A stretch of DNA of 64,000 nt from Mucilaginibacter pankratovii. GTDB taxonomy: Bacteria > Bacteroidota > Bacteroidia > Sphingobacteriales > Sphingobacteriaceae. The notes under the pieces are model-generated. The model was not told the origin of the DNA. It ran no database searches and saw only the letters and a list, made by a program, of their open reading frames with translations. Both the position numbers and the translations under genes were made by a program. Where the stretch lies: contig NZ_JACWMY010000005.1 in assembly GCF_014773265.1 (NCBI RefSeq), forward strand, positions 186,001-250,000, in the 5' to 3' direction. Of this stretch, positions 18,223 to 27,302 are shown in pieces (positions within the stretch are counted from its first letter, which is position 1; the number at the start of each line of letters is the position of its first letter).

Positions 18223-18378
18223 TTACTTTTCCGCATCTTTCCCATTATTGGTTGGAGGTGCAGGCTTACCTAAGAAAGAAGCTTTTATAACATCGTCAAA
18301 AGAACCATTGATCGCCAGCTTTGAATCGTAATTTTCAGAGCGAATCTTTGGTTCTTTTTTCTTTTTTTCTTTTGCCAT
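18223..18378 (-). CDS. 51-residue protein coupled to the transposase
   Basis: The frame begins MAKEKKKKEPKIRSENYDSK and continues with NGSFDDVIKASFLGKPAPP before a stop at 18223. Its ATG is eight bases beyond the transposase stop on the same strand, so the two are surely co-transcribed. The pattern of a lysine-rich head and a K-L-x-I-N-G-[ST]-F-D/E-D-V-I core recalls small proteins seen repeatedly in Bacteroidetes mobile DNA. The function is unknown. It is absent from ordinary ORF lists because of its length. Confidence 0.7.
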   Translation of the reverse strand: MAKEKKKKEPKIRSENYDSKLAINGSFDDVIKASFLGKPAPPTNNGKDAEK

Positions 18379-18386
18379 ATTCAAAG

Positions 18387-19382
18387 CTACTTAATTAATT
18401 CGGAATATGTCAAACGAGCATTGTTTACGCGTTTGATCGCATCTTCAAACCGAATAACATCAACTACACCACGGGTATTGTAGCGATATGAAAACTCATC
18501 ACAATAACGATGAAGATGCTTATGGCTAACTTGATGGTATATACCAATTATACCGCGCTTAAGCAGCGACCAAAAACCCTCGATGGTATTTGTATGCTCA
18601 TCTCCAACCGTAATATAATTACCATCCGTGTGCTTGATAGATACGTGATCAAAGTTCTTAGATAGTCCTAAGTATGACCTGTAAGCATCTGTGATGATTT
18701 TACTATTTGCTTTAACTGATGATAACATAATTGGGTGCAGCGTGGCAGCTGATGTGTCCTGGACAACATCCAGCCGTACTACAGACTGCTTAATAATTAC
18801 CTTTTCTTTTACCGTACGACCAGGTATTACTTTATGAGGCCTTTCTATAATCTTGTATTCTTGCTTCTGCACAATTCCGATAACTGGCGTTTTATCAGCG
18901 GAGCTGCGGCCTTGCGACCCCTCGATCTTTTTGTTAGCATGCCTGTTCTTATTCTTTCCACCTACAAACGTTTCGTCGATCTCAACGCCGCCCTCTAACA
19001 TTTCCGGTGCATTGTTAGCCAGCATTTCGCGAACACGGTGCAATAAAAACCATGCAGTTTTTTGAGTGATGTTTAGATCGCGGCTTAGTTGTAATGACGA
19101 AATACCTTTCTTATGAGCTGTGCCTAAATAAATTGCCGCGAACCAATATCGTAAAGAGATCTTCGTATTTTCAAAGATTGTTCCTGTCGTAACAGTAAAC
19201 TTTTTATGGCATTCTTTAGCCTTACATTTATATCCACGGTTAGTTGTATAAGCACCAACGTTACCACAATGGGGGCAGCAAGGGGTTTCACCCCACCTGC
19301 TTTGGGCTAAGTAACTAATGCATGTACTTTCGTCTTTAAAGTAATCTAATACCTGAATAAGACTTTTGAATTTTGTTGTCAT
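18387..19382 (-). CDS. IS1595-family transposase (ISXO2-like DDE)
   Basis: A 331-residue transposase. An N-terminal zinc ribbon is formed by CCPHCG and CKAKEC (about residues 34-60). A helix-turn-helix region follows (SSLQLSRDLNITQKTAWFLL). The ISXO2-like catalytic domain has Asp in EIDETFVGG, Asp in ITDAYRSY, and the HTNTIEGFWSLLKRG box. All parts are intact, so it is likely active. A TATATTTG -7 box lies at 19410-19403, just upstream. An internal copy of the terminal-repeat core TTGTCCCAA sits next to that promoter, which suggests autoregulation. Confidence 0.95.
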   Translation of the reverse strand: MTTKFKSLIQVLDYFKDESTCISYLAQSRWGETPCCPHCGNVGAYTTNRGYKCKAKECHKKFTVTTGTIFENTKISLRYWFAAIYLGTAHKKGISSLQLSRDLNITQKTAWFLLHRVREMLANNAPEMLEGGVEIDETFVGGKNKNRHANKKIEGSQGRSSADKTPVIGIVQKQEYKIIERPHKVIPGRTVKEKVIIKQSVVRLDVVQDTSAATLHPIMLSSVKANSKIITDAYRSYLGLSKNFDHVSIKHTDGNYITVGDEHTNTIEGFWSLLKRGIIGIYHQVSHKHLHRYCDEFSYRYNTRGVVDVIRFEDAIKRVNNARLTYSELIK

Positions 19383-19402
19383 TGCGGTTGATTTTACTGA
19401 TG

Positions 19403-19458
19403 CAAATATAATACTATTGTCCCAATATCTTACTAATTATTTATAATTAAATTAGTAA
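19403..19458. promoter_or_regulatory. Divergent control region inside the transposon
   Basis: Between the transposase and the HEPN-type gene lie three signals. A leftward -7 box TATATTTG is at 19410-19403. TTGTCCCAA at 19417-19425 is identical to nine bases of the terminal repeats. A perfect 9-bp inverted repeat TTACTAATT / AATTAGTAA is at 19430-19438 and 19450-19458. Binding by the transposase or by a passenger protein could control both genes. Confidence 0.5.
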
Positions 19459-19482
19459 CTTACGCGGACAAAACCTTACCAA

Positions 19483-19989
19483 ATGTCAGAAGATATAATA
19501 AAGCAAATTAATGATAGGGCAATCGGTTTCCGAGGCACGATATTGAATCAAACTGTTATTTTAGAGAAAGCAATAGATCAGTATATTTCAAAATATTTAA
19601 CTCCGGATGTAAATAAACAAAATGAAATTATTAGTCTACTGTTAGACCGAATGAATTTTGAAGGTAAAAGAACTACGTTAAGGGCGATTTTGGAGAAAAA
19701 AGACCTGGAAAATAATATTGTTAAAACCAAGAATAAACCATCAAAGAATAAGCCATTACTTGAAAGCATAAGGCAAATAAACGACTTGAGAAACTACATG
19801 GCTCATTACCTTGTCTTAACAATTGGGGAAGCTTTAACAAAATTCCCGGAGGAAATAGGCTTTATAGAATTCAGAGATAGTGTAAAAGTACATTGGATTA
19901 CGAATGAAGTATTCATCGATAATGTTCGAGAAATTCAAGAAATATCAAAATTAATTTCATCCATGACAACGAAATTGAAATCCACTTGA
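19483..19989 (+). CDS. HEPN-motif protein carried as transposon passenger
   Basis: A 168-residue, helix-rich soluble protein. The segment INDLRNYMAHYLV near residue 105 contains R-N-x3-H, the Rx4-6H signature of HEPN ribonucleases. An N-terminal helix pair (FRGTILNQTVILEKAIDQYI) is typical of the four-helix HEPN bundle. HEPN proteins often act as RNases in toxin-antitoxin and anti-phage systems, but non-catalytic ones exist. No antitoxin-like nucleotidyltransferase is adjacent; the partner, if any, might be another element gene. It is divergent from the transposase. Confidence 0.6.
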   Translation: MSEDIIKQINDRAIGFRGTILNQTVILEKAIDQYISKYLTPDVNKQNEIISLLLDRMNFEGKRTTLRAILEKKDLENNIVKTKNKPSKNKPLLESIRQINDLRNYMAHYLVLTIGEALTKFPEEIGFIEFRDSVKVHWITNEVFIDNVREIQEISKLISSMTTKLKST

Positions 19990-20121
19990 TCCCCTCTTGC
20001 GCATCTTATGCATGCTTCAGAATTGCCGTCATAGGGGCTCAAATGCAATACAAATATACAATATAATTAGATTAATAAAAAGCAGGTAATTAGGGGTGAC
20101 TAATTTTATTTATTAGTCGAT

Positions 20122-20150
20122 TATCTTGTCCCAACTAATATATAGTTACC
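20122..20150 (-). repeat. Right terminal inverted repeat of the IS1595 element
   Basis: Exact 29-base reverse complement of 17521-17549. It is followed directly by the second AAAATTAA target copy and then by the 3' end of rsmD ten bases on. The 130 bases between the HEPN-type gene and this repeat contain nothing recognisable. Confidence 0.95.
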
Positions 20151-20167
20151 AAAATTAAATTCTTTTG

Positions 20168-20713
20168 TCAGACGGTTTCCTTTTCCTTAAAAAACGAAAA
20201 CGAGGAATGCCCGTACTTGCGCTGCTCCACAAAGGCAGGATGGTTGCTCAGGTTCTGCATCGACTGGTGCTCTACAATGAGGAGGCCGCCGGGTTTTAGC
20301 AGGTTTTTATGGAATACTATTTTGGGGATCTCGGGGATCTTGTTGAGGTCGTACGGAGGGTCGGCGAATATGAGGTCGTATTGCTCGGTTTCCATATCGA
20401 GGTATTTAAATACGTCGGCTTTAAAGGTTTGTATCTGCTCTAAGCCGTGCTGGCGTGCGGTGTCTTTCAAATAAAACACGCATTGCTGGGTTCGGTCTAC
20501 ACTGGTGACCTGCGAGGCACCACGCGAAGCAAATTCCATGGAAATGTTTCCGGTACCGCTAAACAGGTCGAGCACGGTAATGTCTTCAAACTCTATTTGA
20601 TTGAGCAGGATGTTGAAGAGCGCCTCCTTGGCCAGATCGGTAGTTGGGCGTACGGGTAAATTCGTTGGCGGGTTAAGCCGCAGTCCCTTTAGTTTTCCTC
20701 CGATGATGCGCAT
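20168..20713 (-). CDS. rsmD: 16S rRNA (guanine(966)-N(2))-methyltransferase
   Basis: A 181-residue SAM-dependent methyltransferase that modifies G966 (E. coli numbering) of 16S rRNA. Conserved motifs are the N-terminal MRIIGGKLKG, RPTTDLAKEALFNIL, SAM-binding VLDLFSGTGNIS (about 46-57) and catalytic FADPPYDL (about 115-122). Length is typical. The gene overlaps the DUF3822 gene upstream by 25 bases, showing an operon. The transposon inserted only 18 bases beyond its stop codon, so the coding sequence is intact but its native terminator may be displaced. Confidence 0.95.
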   Translation of the reverse strand: MRIIGGKLKGLRLNPPTNLPVRPTTDLAKEALFNILLNQIEFEDITVLDLFSGTGNISMEFASRGASQVTSVDRTQQCVFYLKDTARQHGLEQIQTFKADVFKYLDMETEQYDLIFADPPYDLNKIPEIPKIVFHKNLLKPGGLLIVEHQSMQNLSNHPAFVEQRKYGHSSFSFFKEKETV

Positions 20714-21501
20714 AGCGATAAAGCAGCAAGGCTGAGTATTTTATGAGGTACAACCTGCTCGGGCAGTACAAGTACTTTGGTATCGTTTATTTTCACATTG
20801 CCAAAAAACTCGGCCAGGTAGGTAAAGCTTTTATCAGAGGCGTTTACATCTCCACTAAGCACCAGGGTGAGGTTCTCGGGGCTTAAACCCAGTTCTTCAG
20901 CAACAAAGGCGCTGAAATAGGCCAGCTCTTCGTGGTTTTTATAGGGGAAAAGATTATAAAAACGCAGCTTGTTATCAGTAAAATTCAATATTTCTACCGT
21001 TCCGTTCTCAATATTGAGGTAAAGATCGGTGCTGGTAGGGTAGTTGTTGGCCACAGCGGTGATCCAGCCTTTAGCCCGGTAAACGATGGTTTCATTGGCA
21101 AACACGCCCTGCGCGGCAGATGCGGCTTCATCAACCTTATAAATAATGGTGTTTTTGCTATCCAGCGGCTGCGCGTAAACACTGTCGGTCTCGGCAACAT
21201 CCAGTAAACGGGCAATATTGGCAGAATATTCGTTATCAAACAATGCCTCGGGTACCAAGGTAAAGGCGCCCGATGTTAAGCCCGTAATTACTTGCTTGTA
21301 GTTAGCCGTTAAAACGTCCTGCAGTTCCTGCGGGTTAGCTAGCTCGCCGAGCGGGCAATTTTCGGCCCAGGCCAAAAGTTTTTTGTTGTGGGCGATGGCA
21401 TAGCTAAAGCTATGCGGATCAACTTGTAATAACAAATTGTAGTTAGCGGCCTCGCTAAGGCTCAATTGCTCATCGGTGTATTTGTAGTTATGCTCGCTCA
21501 T
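20689..21501 (-). CDS. DUF3822 family protein
   Basis: A 270-residue protein of a Bacteroidetes-specific family (DUF3822) with an actin/ASKHA-like organisation inferred for relatives. Visible segments are YTDEQLSLSEAANYNLLLQV at the start and ENLTLVLSGDVNASDK near residue 215. No signal peptide. The family is typically paired with rsmD, as here, with coding overlap, which implies co-regulation. Its biochemical role is unknown. Confidence 0.85.
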   Translation of the reverse strand: MSEHNYKYTDEQLSLSEAANYNLLLQVDPHSFSYAIAHNKKLLAWAENCPLGELANPQELQDVLTANYKQVITGLTSGAFTLVPEALFDNEYSANIARLLDVAETDSVYAQPLDSKNTIIYKVDEAASAAQGVFANETIVYRAKGWITAVANNYPTSTDLYLNIENGTVEILNFTDNKLRFYNLFPYKNHEELAYFSAFVAEELGLSPENLTLVLSGDVNASDKSFTYLAEFFGNVKINDTKVLVLPEQVVPHKILSLAALSLCASSEEN

Positions 21502-21569
21502 GCAGGGTTTAACAAAAGTAATATTTTTTCGCAGTACTTAATTAAGATGTTTATCAGCATTTTTGCTCC

Positions 21570-22985
21570 GTGCCCGTATCAGAACAAATATCCGCGTCCT
21601 TTCCGCATCAGCCAAACGCACAGCAGGCCGAACTATTTGGCAAACTGCACCGCTTTTTGCTGAGCGATGATGGCGACGAGTGCTTCATCCTGCGTGGCTA
21701 TGCCGGTACGGGTAAAACAACCGTTGTGGGGGCATTGGTAAGCGCTTTAAGGGCTTACGAATATAAGTCCGTACTACTGGCACCTACGGGCCGTGCCGCC
21801 AAGGTGATCACCAATTACAGCGGGCGCAAGGCTTTCACCATCCACAAGCGCATCTACCGCAAAAAATCGGCAGTGAATATGGATGAGGCCTTTAAGCTGA
21901 ACGATAACCTGCAAACCAATACGCTTTTTATTGTGGATGAGGCTTCCATGATCTCTGATGAGCATAGTGGGTTCAATGGCTCTACCTTATTGCAGGACCT
22001 GGTAAGCTATGTGTACAATGGCCGCAATTGCAAACTGATGCTGGTTGGCGATACCGCGCAGCTGCCACCGGTTGGCTCGATAGACAGCCCGGCATTGGAT
22101 GCTAAGCTGATGAAGGATAAATTCATGATGGCCATCCATAGTTACGAACTAACCGACGTATTACGCCAGCAGCAGGATTCGGGCATCCTGTTCAACGTTA
22201 CCGAAGTGCGGGATATCATCCGCCGCGAAGAGGAGGAATATCCGCAAATTGTTACCGAAGGTTTTAAGGATGTGATTCGTATGACCGGCGCCGACCTGGA
22301 AGAAGAGTTAAGCACCGCTTATCACAAATACGGTTACGATGGCACGCTCATCATTTGCCGCAGCAACAAAAACGCCAACCAGTATAATATGCAGATCCGC
22401 AACCGTATTTTAATGCGGGAGGAGGAACTCACAGGCGGCGACCAGCTGATGATCGTACGCAATAATTATTTCTGGCTGCAAACCGAAGAGGAAGGCAGCA
22501 CCGCCTTCATCGCCAATGGCGACATTGTGAAACTGCGCAAAGTACGCCGGATGGAAGAGATGTACGGCTTCCGCTTCGCGGATGTGCAGCTGGAGTTTAT
22601 AGATTACGCCGAGGACCCGGTGCTGGATTGCAAGATATTAATTGATACGCTGTACTCCGAGGCGCCCGCACTAACACCCGATAAGCAAAAGCAACTGTAC
22701 CTGGAAGTGATGAAGGATTACGACCATATCCCCAATAAACGCGCCAAGCACGAGGAACTAAAAAAGAATCCATACTATAATGCCCTGCAGGTGAAATTCG
22801 CATACGCCATTACCTGCCACAAAGCCCAGGGCGGCCAGTGGGAAGCCGTTTTTGTAGACCAGGGCTACCTCACCGAAGAAATGGTGAACACCGATTTCCT
22901 CCGCTGGTTCTACACCGCTTGTACCCGCGCAACGGAAAAACTTTATCTGGTGAATTTTAACGAGAAATTCTTTGTTGGTTCATAG
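21570..22985 (+). CDS. RecD-like ATP-dependent DNA helicase
   Basis: A 471-residue superfamily 1B helicase of the RecD/Pif1-like type. Walker A is GYAGTGKTT (about 45-53), then APTGRAAKV (motif Ia), IVDEAS (motif II), LVGDTAQLPPVGS (motif III), a UvrD_C2-type CHKAQGGQW (motif V) and YTACTRATEKLYLV (motif VI). All are intact. It lacks a RecBC partner nearby and a nuclease domain, so a stand-alone repair or processing role is likely. The only sensible start is the GTG at 21570; the ATG at 21547 is out of frame. Confidence 0.88.
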   Translation: MPVSEQISASFPHQPNAQQAELFGKLHRFLLSDDGDECFILRGYAGTGKTTVVGALVSALRAYEYKSVLLAPTGRAAKVITNYSGRKAFTIHKRIYRKKSAVNMDEAFKLNDNLQTNTLFIVDEASMISDEHSGFNGSTLLQDLVSYVYNGRNCKLMLVGDTAQLPPVGSIDSPALDAKLMKDKFMMAIHSYELTDVLRQQQDSGILFNVTEVRDIIRREEEEYPQIVTEGFKDVIRMTGADLEEELSTAYHKYGYDGTLIICRSNKNANQYNMQIRNRILMREEELTGGDQLMIVRNNYFWLQTEEEGSTAFIANGDIVKLRKVRRMEEMYGFRFADVQLEFIDYAEDPVLDCKILIDTLYSEAPALTPDKQKQLYLEVMKDYDHIPNKRAKHEELKKNPYYNALQVKFAYAITCHKAQGGQWEAVFVDQGYLTEEMVNTDFLRWFYTACTRATEKLYLVNFNEKFFVGS

Positions 22986-23076
22986 TTTATGGTTGATAGA
23001 TCATAGCAACTCCTGAACGCTACCGGCGACTGCAAACCACAGTCCGGCTATGAACCATGAACTATCACCTATGAAC
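22978..23076. repeat. Inverted heptamer repeat between convergent genes
   Basis: Two 29-bp arms (22978-23006 and 23048-23076) match each other inversely at 23 of 29 positions. Each arm is made of about four degenerate 7-bp units close to GTTCATA. The first arm contains the stop codon of the RecD-like gene. A related structure lies at 39034-39115, also between convergent genes. A role as a two-way terminator is possible. Confidence 0.75.
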
Positions 23077-23082
23077 TACTAT

Positions 23083-24414
23083 CTATTCCGCCTGCGGCAA
23101 TTCTATCGTAAACATGCTGCCTTTGCCTTCCACACTTTGCACATAGATTTTGCCGTTGTGGCTTTCTACGATCTGTTTTACAATACTGAGCCCGATACCG
23201 GTAGACTGTTCGCCTTTTAAACCGGTACGGCCCGCGCCGCTGAAACGGTCGAAAATTTTGGGTAGCATCTCTTTGGGGATGCCCAGGCCGTGGTCGATTA
23301 CTTTGATAATAACGCGCTCTTTTATCCGGTTCAGGTGGATCTCCACCTTATCGTTCTCCTTAGAGAATTTAAGGGCATTGCTCACCAGGTTATCAATCAC
23401 CCTCGGGAATTTCTCGTGGTTTATCATCACGTAGACGGCCTTTACGTCACTCATCAACACCACGTTATTTTTACCTTTTTGCTGTATCAGCCAGGCGTTT
23501 ACAATGTCCTGTAGCATTTGGTTAAGTTCGGTACGGCGGGTATCAAAACCGGCGCTGCCCTCGCTGCGCGCGGCTTCCAGCAGGTCATCAATAATGGTAC
23601 GCGCCTTTACGCAGCTTTCGCGCATCATGTTCAGGTTATCCTGGGTATCCTCGTCTATATCTTCCAGCTCCATCATCATCGCCAGCGACTCTACCGCAGC
23701 TATAGGGTTGCGCAGGTCGTGTGCCACAGTGCCCAATACCTCGTTTTTAAAGATGTTGGCTTTCTCAATAACTGTATTCTTCTCGCGGATCTCGATGATC
23801 TGCAGGTAATAGCTTGCCTTGTAGGAGAAAAAGTAACGTGATGTTAAATAGAAACCCGCCAGGAGTATCATGGAGATCATCTGGTTGTACGTCATCTCGG
23901 TAGCGTCGGCCTGGGCATGGAAAAGCAATATGGTGAACAACAGCTCGATACTCACCAGCAAAACCACAGTTTCATAATACTCAAACACAAAAAGCACGCT
24001 CACCATACTTAGCGCCAGCAGGTAAAGCGTGAGGGCGTTGCTTGGGTCGGCAGTAGCAATAAAGCTGGAATACATGCCGCAGATGATGATATAAAGCGAG
24101 AACGAAAATACAAACAGGGCCATGCCAGCCGAACCTCTCTTGGTTTCGCGGAAGTTATTAATCAACAGGTGGCTGCCGAGGTAAAAGAATGGGGTAACAA
24201 CAATATAGATCCAGTTGGTAAAGCTAAATTCGGGGAAGTTTTGGGCCTTGGTTAAGCTTTCGGGAAATATGTGATAAAGGATCCTCAGGATAAGGTTTAG
24301 TATCAGGAAAATAAAACTCGCGGTACGCACCCCCAGTAAATTCTGGTAAGTATAATAATTGCGATAAGCAACATTGTACTTTGCCGGCAGTTTCGAAAAA
24401 AAATGAGTATCCAA
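23083..24414 (-). CDS. Membrane sensor histidine kinase
   Basis: A 443-residue kinase with about six N-terminal membrane helices (roughly residues 28-200) and almost no extracytoplasmic domain. A HisKA segment follows with the phospho-acceptor in GTVAHDLRNPIAAVES. The ATPase domain has the N-box RVIDNLVSNALKFS, G1 DHGLGIP and G2 TGIGLSIV. It has no receiver or HAMP. No response regulator is adjacent, so it is an orphan; the signal may be sensed in the membrane. It converges on the RecD-like gene through a heptamer repeat. Confidence 0.9.
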   Translation of the reverse strand: MDTHFFSKLPAKYNVAYRNYYTYQNLLGVRTASFIFLILNLILRILYHIFPESLTKAQNFPEFSFTNWIYIVVTPFFYLGSHLLINNFRETKRGSAGMALFVFSFSLYIIICGMYSSFIATADPSNALTLYLLALSMVSVLFVFEYYETVVLLVSIELLFTILLFHAQADATEMTYNQMISMILLAGFYLTSRYFFSYKASYYLQIIEIREKNTVIEKANIFKNEVLGTVAHDLRNPIAAVESLAMMMELEDIDEDTQDNLNMMRESCVKARTIIDDLLEAARSEGSAGFDTRRTELNQMLQDIVNAWLIQQKGKNNVVLMSDVKAVYVMINHEKFPRVIDNLVSNALKFSKENDKVEIHLNRIKERVIIKVIDHGLGIPKEMLPKIFDRFSGAGRTGLKGEQSTGIGLSIVKQIVESHNGKIYVQSVEGKGSMFTIELPQAE

Positions 24415-24603
24415 GGTTTAATTTAGTAAGGGTTCTCCAAAAGTACCAATTTTGTAATCAAAAATAATATTTTTCCGCTTAAAGAAATACAATATGGCCG
24501 ATTACGAAAACTGGTGTTGCCAAAATGACCGACCCAAACAATTTTAAATGTCAAATTTTCCTGAACGTAACCGTGGCAATAGATTTGAGCTTACCTTGAT
24601 ACC

Positions 24604-27195
24604 ATGAATTTCAACAATTTTACCATCAAAGCACAGGAGGCCGTGCAAAAGGCATCCGAAATAGCAACCGGCAACCAGCAGCAGGCCATCGAGACCGCGC
24701 ACCTGTTAAAAGGGCTGCTTTTGGTTGATGAAAACGTAATAACTTACCTGCTGAAAAAGCTGAATGTCAACCTGAACAGGCTGAACGAAACGCTTGATAC
24801 GCAGATAGCATCGTTCCCCAAAGTAAGCGGGAGCAATGTATACCTGTCTTCGGCAGTAAACAGCGCTTTGCAGAAAGCACAATCATACCTCAAAGAATTT
24901 AAAGACGAGTTTGTATCGGTAGAGCACCTATTGCTGGGCGTTTTAGCCGCAGGCGATAAAACCGCATCGGCGCTTAAAGATTTCGGCGTAAACGAAAAAG
25001 ATCTGAAGAAGGCTATCGTGGAATTGCGCGGCGATAATAAAGTGACCGACCAAAACGCCGAAGCCACCTACAACGCGCTTAATAAGTACGCCCGCGATCT
25101 TAACGAATACGCCGAAAGCGGCAAACTCGACCCGGTGATCGGCCGTGATGAAGAAATTCGCCGAGTCATCCAAATCTTATCGCGCCGTACCAAAAACAAC
25201 CCTATACTGGTAGGTGAACCGGGGGTTGGTAAAACAGCCATTGCCGAAGGTATTGCCTTTCGGATCATCAAAGGCGACGTGCCCGAAAGCCTGAAAACAA
25301 AAACTGTTTTCTCGCTGGATATGGGCGCGCTCATAGCCGGTGCCAAATATAAAGGCGAATTTGAAGAACGCCTGAAAGCTGTTATCAAAGAAGTGATCCA
25401 AAGCGATGGCGAGATCATTCTGTTCATCGATGAGATCCACACCTTAGTTGGTGCAGGTAGTGGCGAAGGTGCTATGGATGCGGCCAATATATTAAAACCG
25501 GCCCTGGCCCGTGGCGAATTAAGAGCCATTGGCGCCACTACGCTGAATGAGTATCAAAAATATGTAGAAAAGGATAAGGCCCTCGAGCGCCGTTTCCAGA
25601 AGGTGATGGTGGGCGAGCCGGATACTGCCGATGCGATATCTATCCTCCGTGGATTGAAAGAGCGCTACGAAGCACACCACAAGGTGCGGATCCGCGATGA
25701 GGCCATTATTGCTTCGGTAGAGATGTCGCAGCGCTATATATCTGATAGGTTTTTGCCGGATAAGGCGATCGATTTGATGGACGAGGCAGCTTCAAAACTC
25801 CGGTTGGAGATGGATTCCGTTCCCGAAGCGGTGGATGAACTCGAACGCCGCATTATGCAGCTGGAAATTGAGCGCGAGGCTATCAAACGAGAAAAAGACG
25901 ACCGCAAGGTTGCCGAATTGAGCGAAGAAATTGCCAACCTGTCTGCCCAGCGCGATTCATTACGTGCTAAATGGCAGGGCGAAAAAGATCTTGTAGACGG
26001 TATCAACCAAAAGGTTGAGCAGATAGAGAATTACAAGCTGGAAGCCGAGCAGGCCGAACGTGCGGGCGACTACGGTAAAGTAGCCGAATTGCGCTACGGC
26101 ACCATCGTACAGGCGCAGCAGGAAGTAGAAAAACTAAAGGCTGCTTTGGCCGAAAACGCCGACGACAGCCGTATGCTGAAAGAGGAAGTTACTGCCGACG
26201 ATATTGCCGGTGTGGTAAGCCGCTGGACGGGCATCCCGGTAAGCAAAATGATCCAAAGCGAGCGCGAAAAACTGCTGCAGCTGGAAGAAGAATTGCACAA
26301 GCGCGTAGCAGGGCAGGAGGAAGCTATCGAAGCCATTAGTGATGCTATACGCCGTAGCCGCGCAGGGTTACAGGATAAACGCAAGCCGATCGGCTCGTTC
26401 ATTTTCCTGGGGACTACCGGCGTGGGTAAAACAGAATTAGCCAAAGCATTGGCGGAGTATTTGTTTAACGACGAGAATTCGCTGGTGAGGATTGATATGA
26501 GCGAGTACCAGGAACGCCATTCAGTTTCGCGACTGATAGGAGCGCCTCCGGGCTATGTGGGTTATGATGAAGGCGGTCAGTTGACCGAAGCCGTACGCCG
26601 CAAACCGTACAGCGTGGTATTGTTGGATGAAATAGAAAAAGCTCACCCGGATGTATTCAATATCCTGCTGCAGGTGCTGGATGACGGACACTTAACCGAT
26701 AACAAAGGCCGTGTAGTGAACTTTAAAAACACCATTATCATCATGACCTCCAACATCGGCTCCAACATCATCCAGGAGAACTTCCAGGATCTGGAGGACA
26801 AGAACCGCGACGAGGTGATCGCTAAAACCAAGAACGACTTGTTCAATGTTTTACGCGCTACTATCCGCCCCGAGTTTTTGAACCGGATAGACGAGATCAT
26901 CATGTTTACGCCGCTAAGCCGCGACGAGATAACCGACATTGTGAAACTGCAATTCAAACAATTGCAAAACACATTGGCCGAGTTAGGCATCACCATCGAA
27001 GCATCGGAAGAAGCGCTCGACTGGCTGGCACAACTGGGTTACGACCCGCAATTTGGTGCCCGCCCGCTGAAACGCGTGATACAGAAAAAGATAATGAACG
27101 AACTGTCGAAACAGATCTTATCCGGTGCGGTAGATCGCGACAGCAAGATAAAACTGGATATGTTTGATAACAACTTTGTGTTTATGAACTCTTGA
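24604..27195 (+). CDS. clpB: ClpB protein disaggregase
   Basis: An 863-residue Hsp100 chaperone that pulls polypeptides out of aggregates together with DnaK. It has the Clp N domain (1-150), AAA-1 with Walker [13 protein letters not shown] (about 203) and [11 protein letters not shown], the coiled-coil M domain (about 405-525) that distinguishes ClpB from ClpA/ClpC, and AAA-2 with [12 protein letters not shown] (about 605) and [11 protein letters not shown]. The C-terminal domain carries [11 protein letters not shown]. All key residues are intact. It is a single-gene unit closed by a strong terminator. Confidence 0.98.
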   Translation: MNFNNFTIKAQEAVQKASEIATGNQQQAIETAHLLKGLLLVDENVITYLLKKLNVNLNRLNETLDTQIASFPKVSGSNVYLSSAVNSALQKAQSYLKEFKDEFVSVEHLLLGVLAAGDKTASALKDFGVNEKDLKKAIVELRGDNKVTDQNAEATYNALNKYARDLNEYAESGKLDPVIGRDEEIRRVIQILSRRTKNNPILVGEPGVGKTAIAEGIAFRIIKGDVPESLKTKTVFSLDMGALIAGAKYKGEFEERLKAVIKEVIQSDGEIILFIDEIHTLVGAGSGEGAMDAANILKPALARGELRAIGATTLNEYQKYVEKDKALERRFQKVMVGEPDTADAISILRGLKERYEAHHKVRIRDEAIIASVEMSQRYISDRFLPDKAIDLMDEAASKLRLEMDSVPEAVDELERRIMQLEIEREAIKREKDDRKVAELSEEIANLSAQRDSLRAKWQGEKDLVDGINQKVEQIENYKLEAEQAERAGDYGKVAELRYGTIVQAQQEVEKLKAALAENADDSRMLKEEVTADDIAGVVSRWTGIPVSKMIQSEREKLLQLEEELHKRVAGQEEAIEAISDAIRRSRAGLQDKRKPIGSFIFLGTTGVGKTELAKALAEYLFNDENSLVRIDMSEYQERHSVSRLIGAPPGYVGYDEGGQLTEAVRRKPYSVVLLDEIEKAHPDVFNILLQVLDDGHLTDNKGRVVNFKNTIIIMTSNIGSNIIQENFQDLEDKNRDEVIAKTKNDLFNVLRATIRPEFLNRIDEIIMFTPLSRDEITDIVKLQFKQLQNTLAELGITIEASEEALDWLAQLGYDPQFGARPLKRVIQKKIMNELSKQILSGAVDRDSKIKLDMFDNNFVFMNS

Positions 27196-27196
27196 T

Positions 27197-27224
27197 GGTG
27201 AGTGGTGAGTGGAGAATAGTGAGT
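27197..27224. repeat. Four tandem 7-bp units after clpB
   Basis: GGTGAGT, GGTGAGT, GGAGAAT and AGTGAGT follow each other directly after the clpB stop. The period is seven, as in the repeats at 22978 and 39034, but the unit differs and there is no inverted partner. Like them it sits between convergent genes. Confidence 0.7.
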
Positions 27225-27260
27225 GGTTAAAACACAAGTTGAAAATATAGTTCAGCATGG

Positions 27261-27289
27261 AGAGCTGCCCGGGAGGGCGGCTCTTTTTT
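27261..27289 (+). terminator. Rho-independent terminator of clpB
   Basis: AGAGCTGCCC pairs with GGGCGGCTCT (one G-T wobble) over a GGGA loop and leads into six T residues. It ends the clpB transcript about 65 bases past the stop codon. Confidence 0.9.
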
Positions 27290-27302
27290 GTTTGAGGGAT
27301 GT

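Larger units (their letters stand above)
17521..20150. mobile_element. IS1595-family transposon with passenger genes
   Basis: The element is 2,630 bp. Perfect 29-bp terminal inverted repeats starting GGTAACTATATATTAG lie at 17521-17549 and 20122-20150. An 8-bp direct repeat AAAATTAA flanks it (17513-17520 and 20151-20158), the duplication length known for IS1595. It encodes a zinc-ribbon ISXO2-type transposase, a 51-residue gene coupled to it, a 168-residue HEPN-motif protein and a 113-residue membrane-anchored protein. Passenger genes are established for part of the IS1595 family. Intact ends and matching target duplications suggest a recent insertion, here between a REP-like repeat and rsmD. 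Confidence 0.95.

Noticed and set aside
25068..25538. 156-codon frame antisense to clpB
   Set aside because: Shadow of the opposite strand in a strongly conserved gene; Ser- and Pro-rich composition typical of antisense frames. The same applies to 24744-25067, 26094-26444 and 26643-26996.
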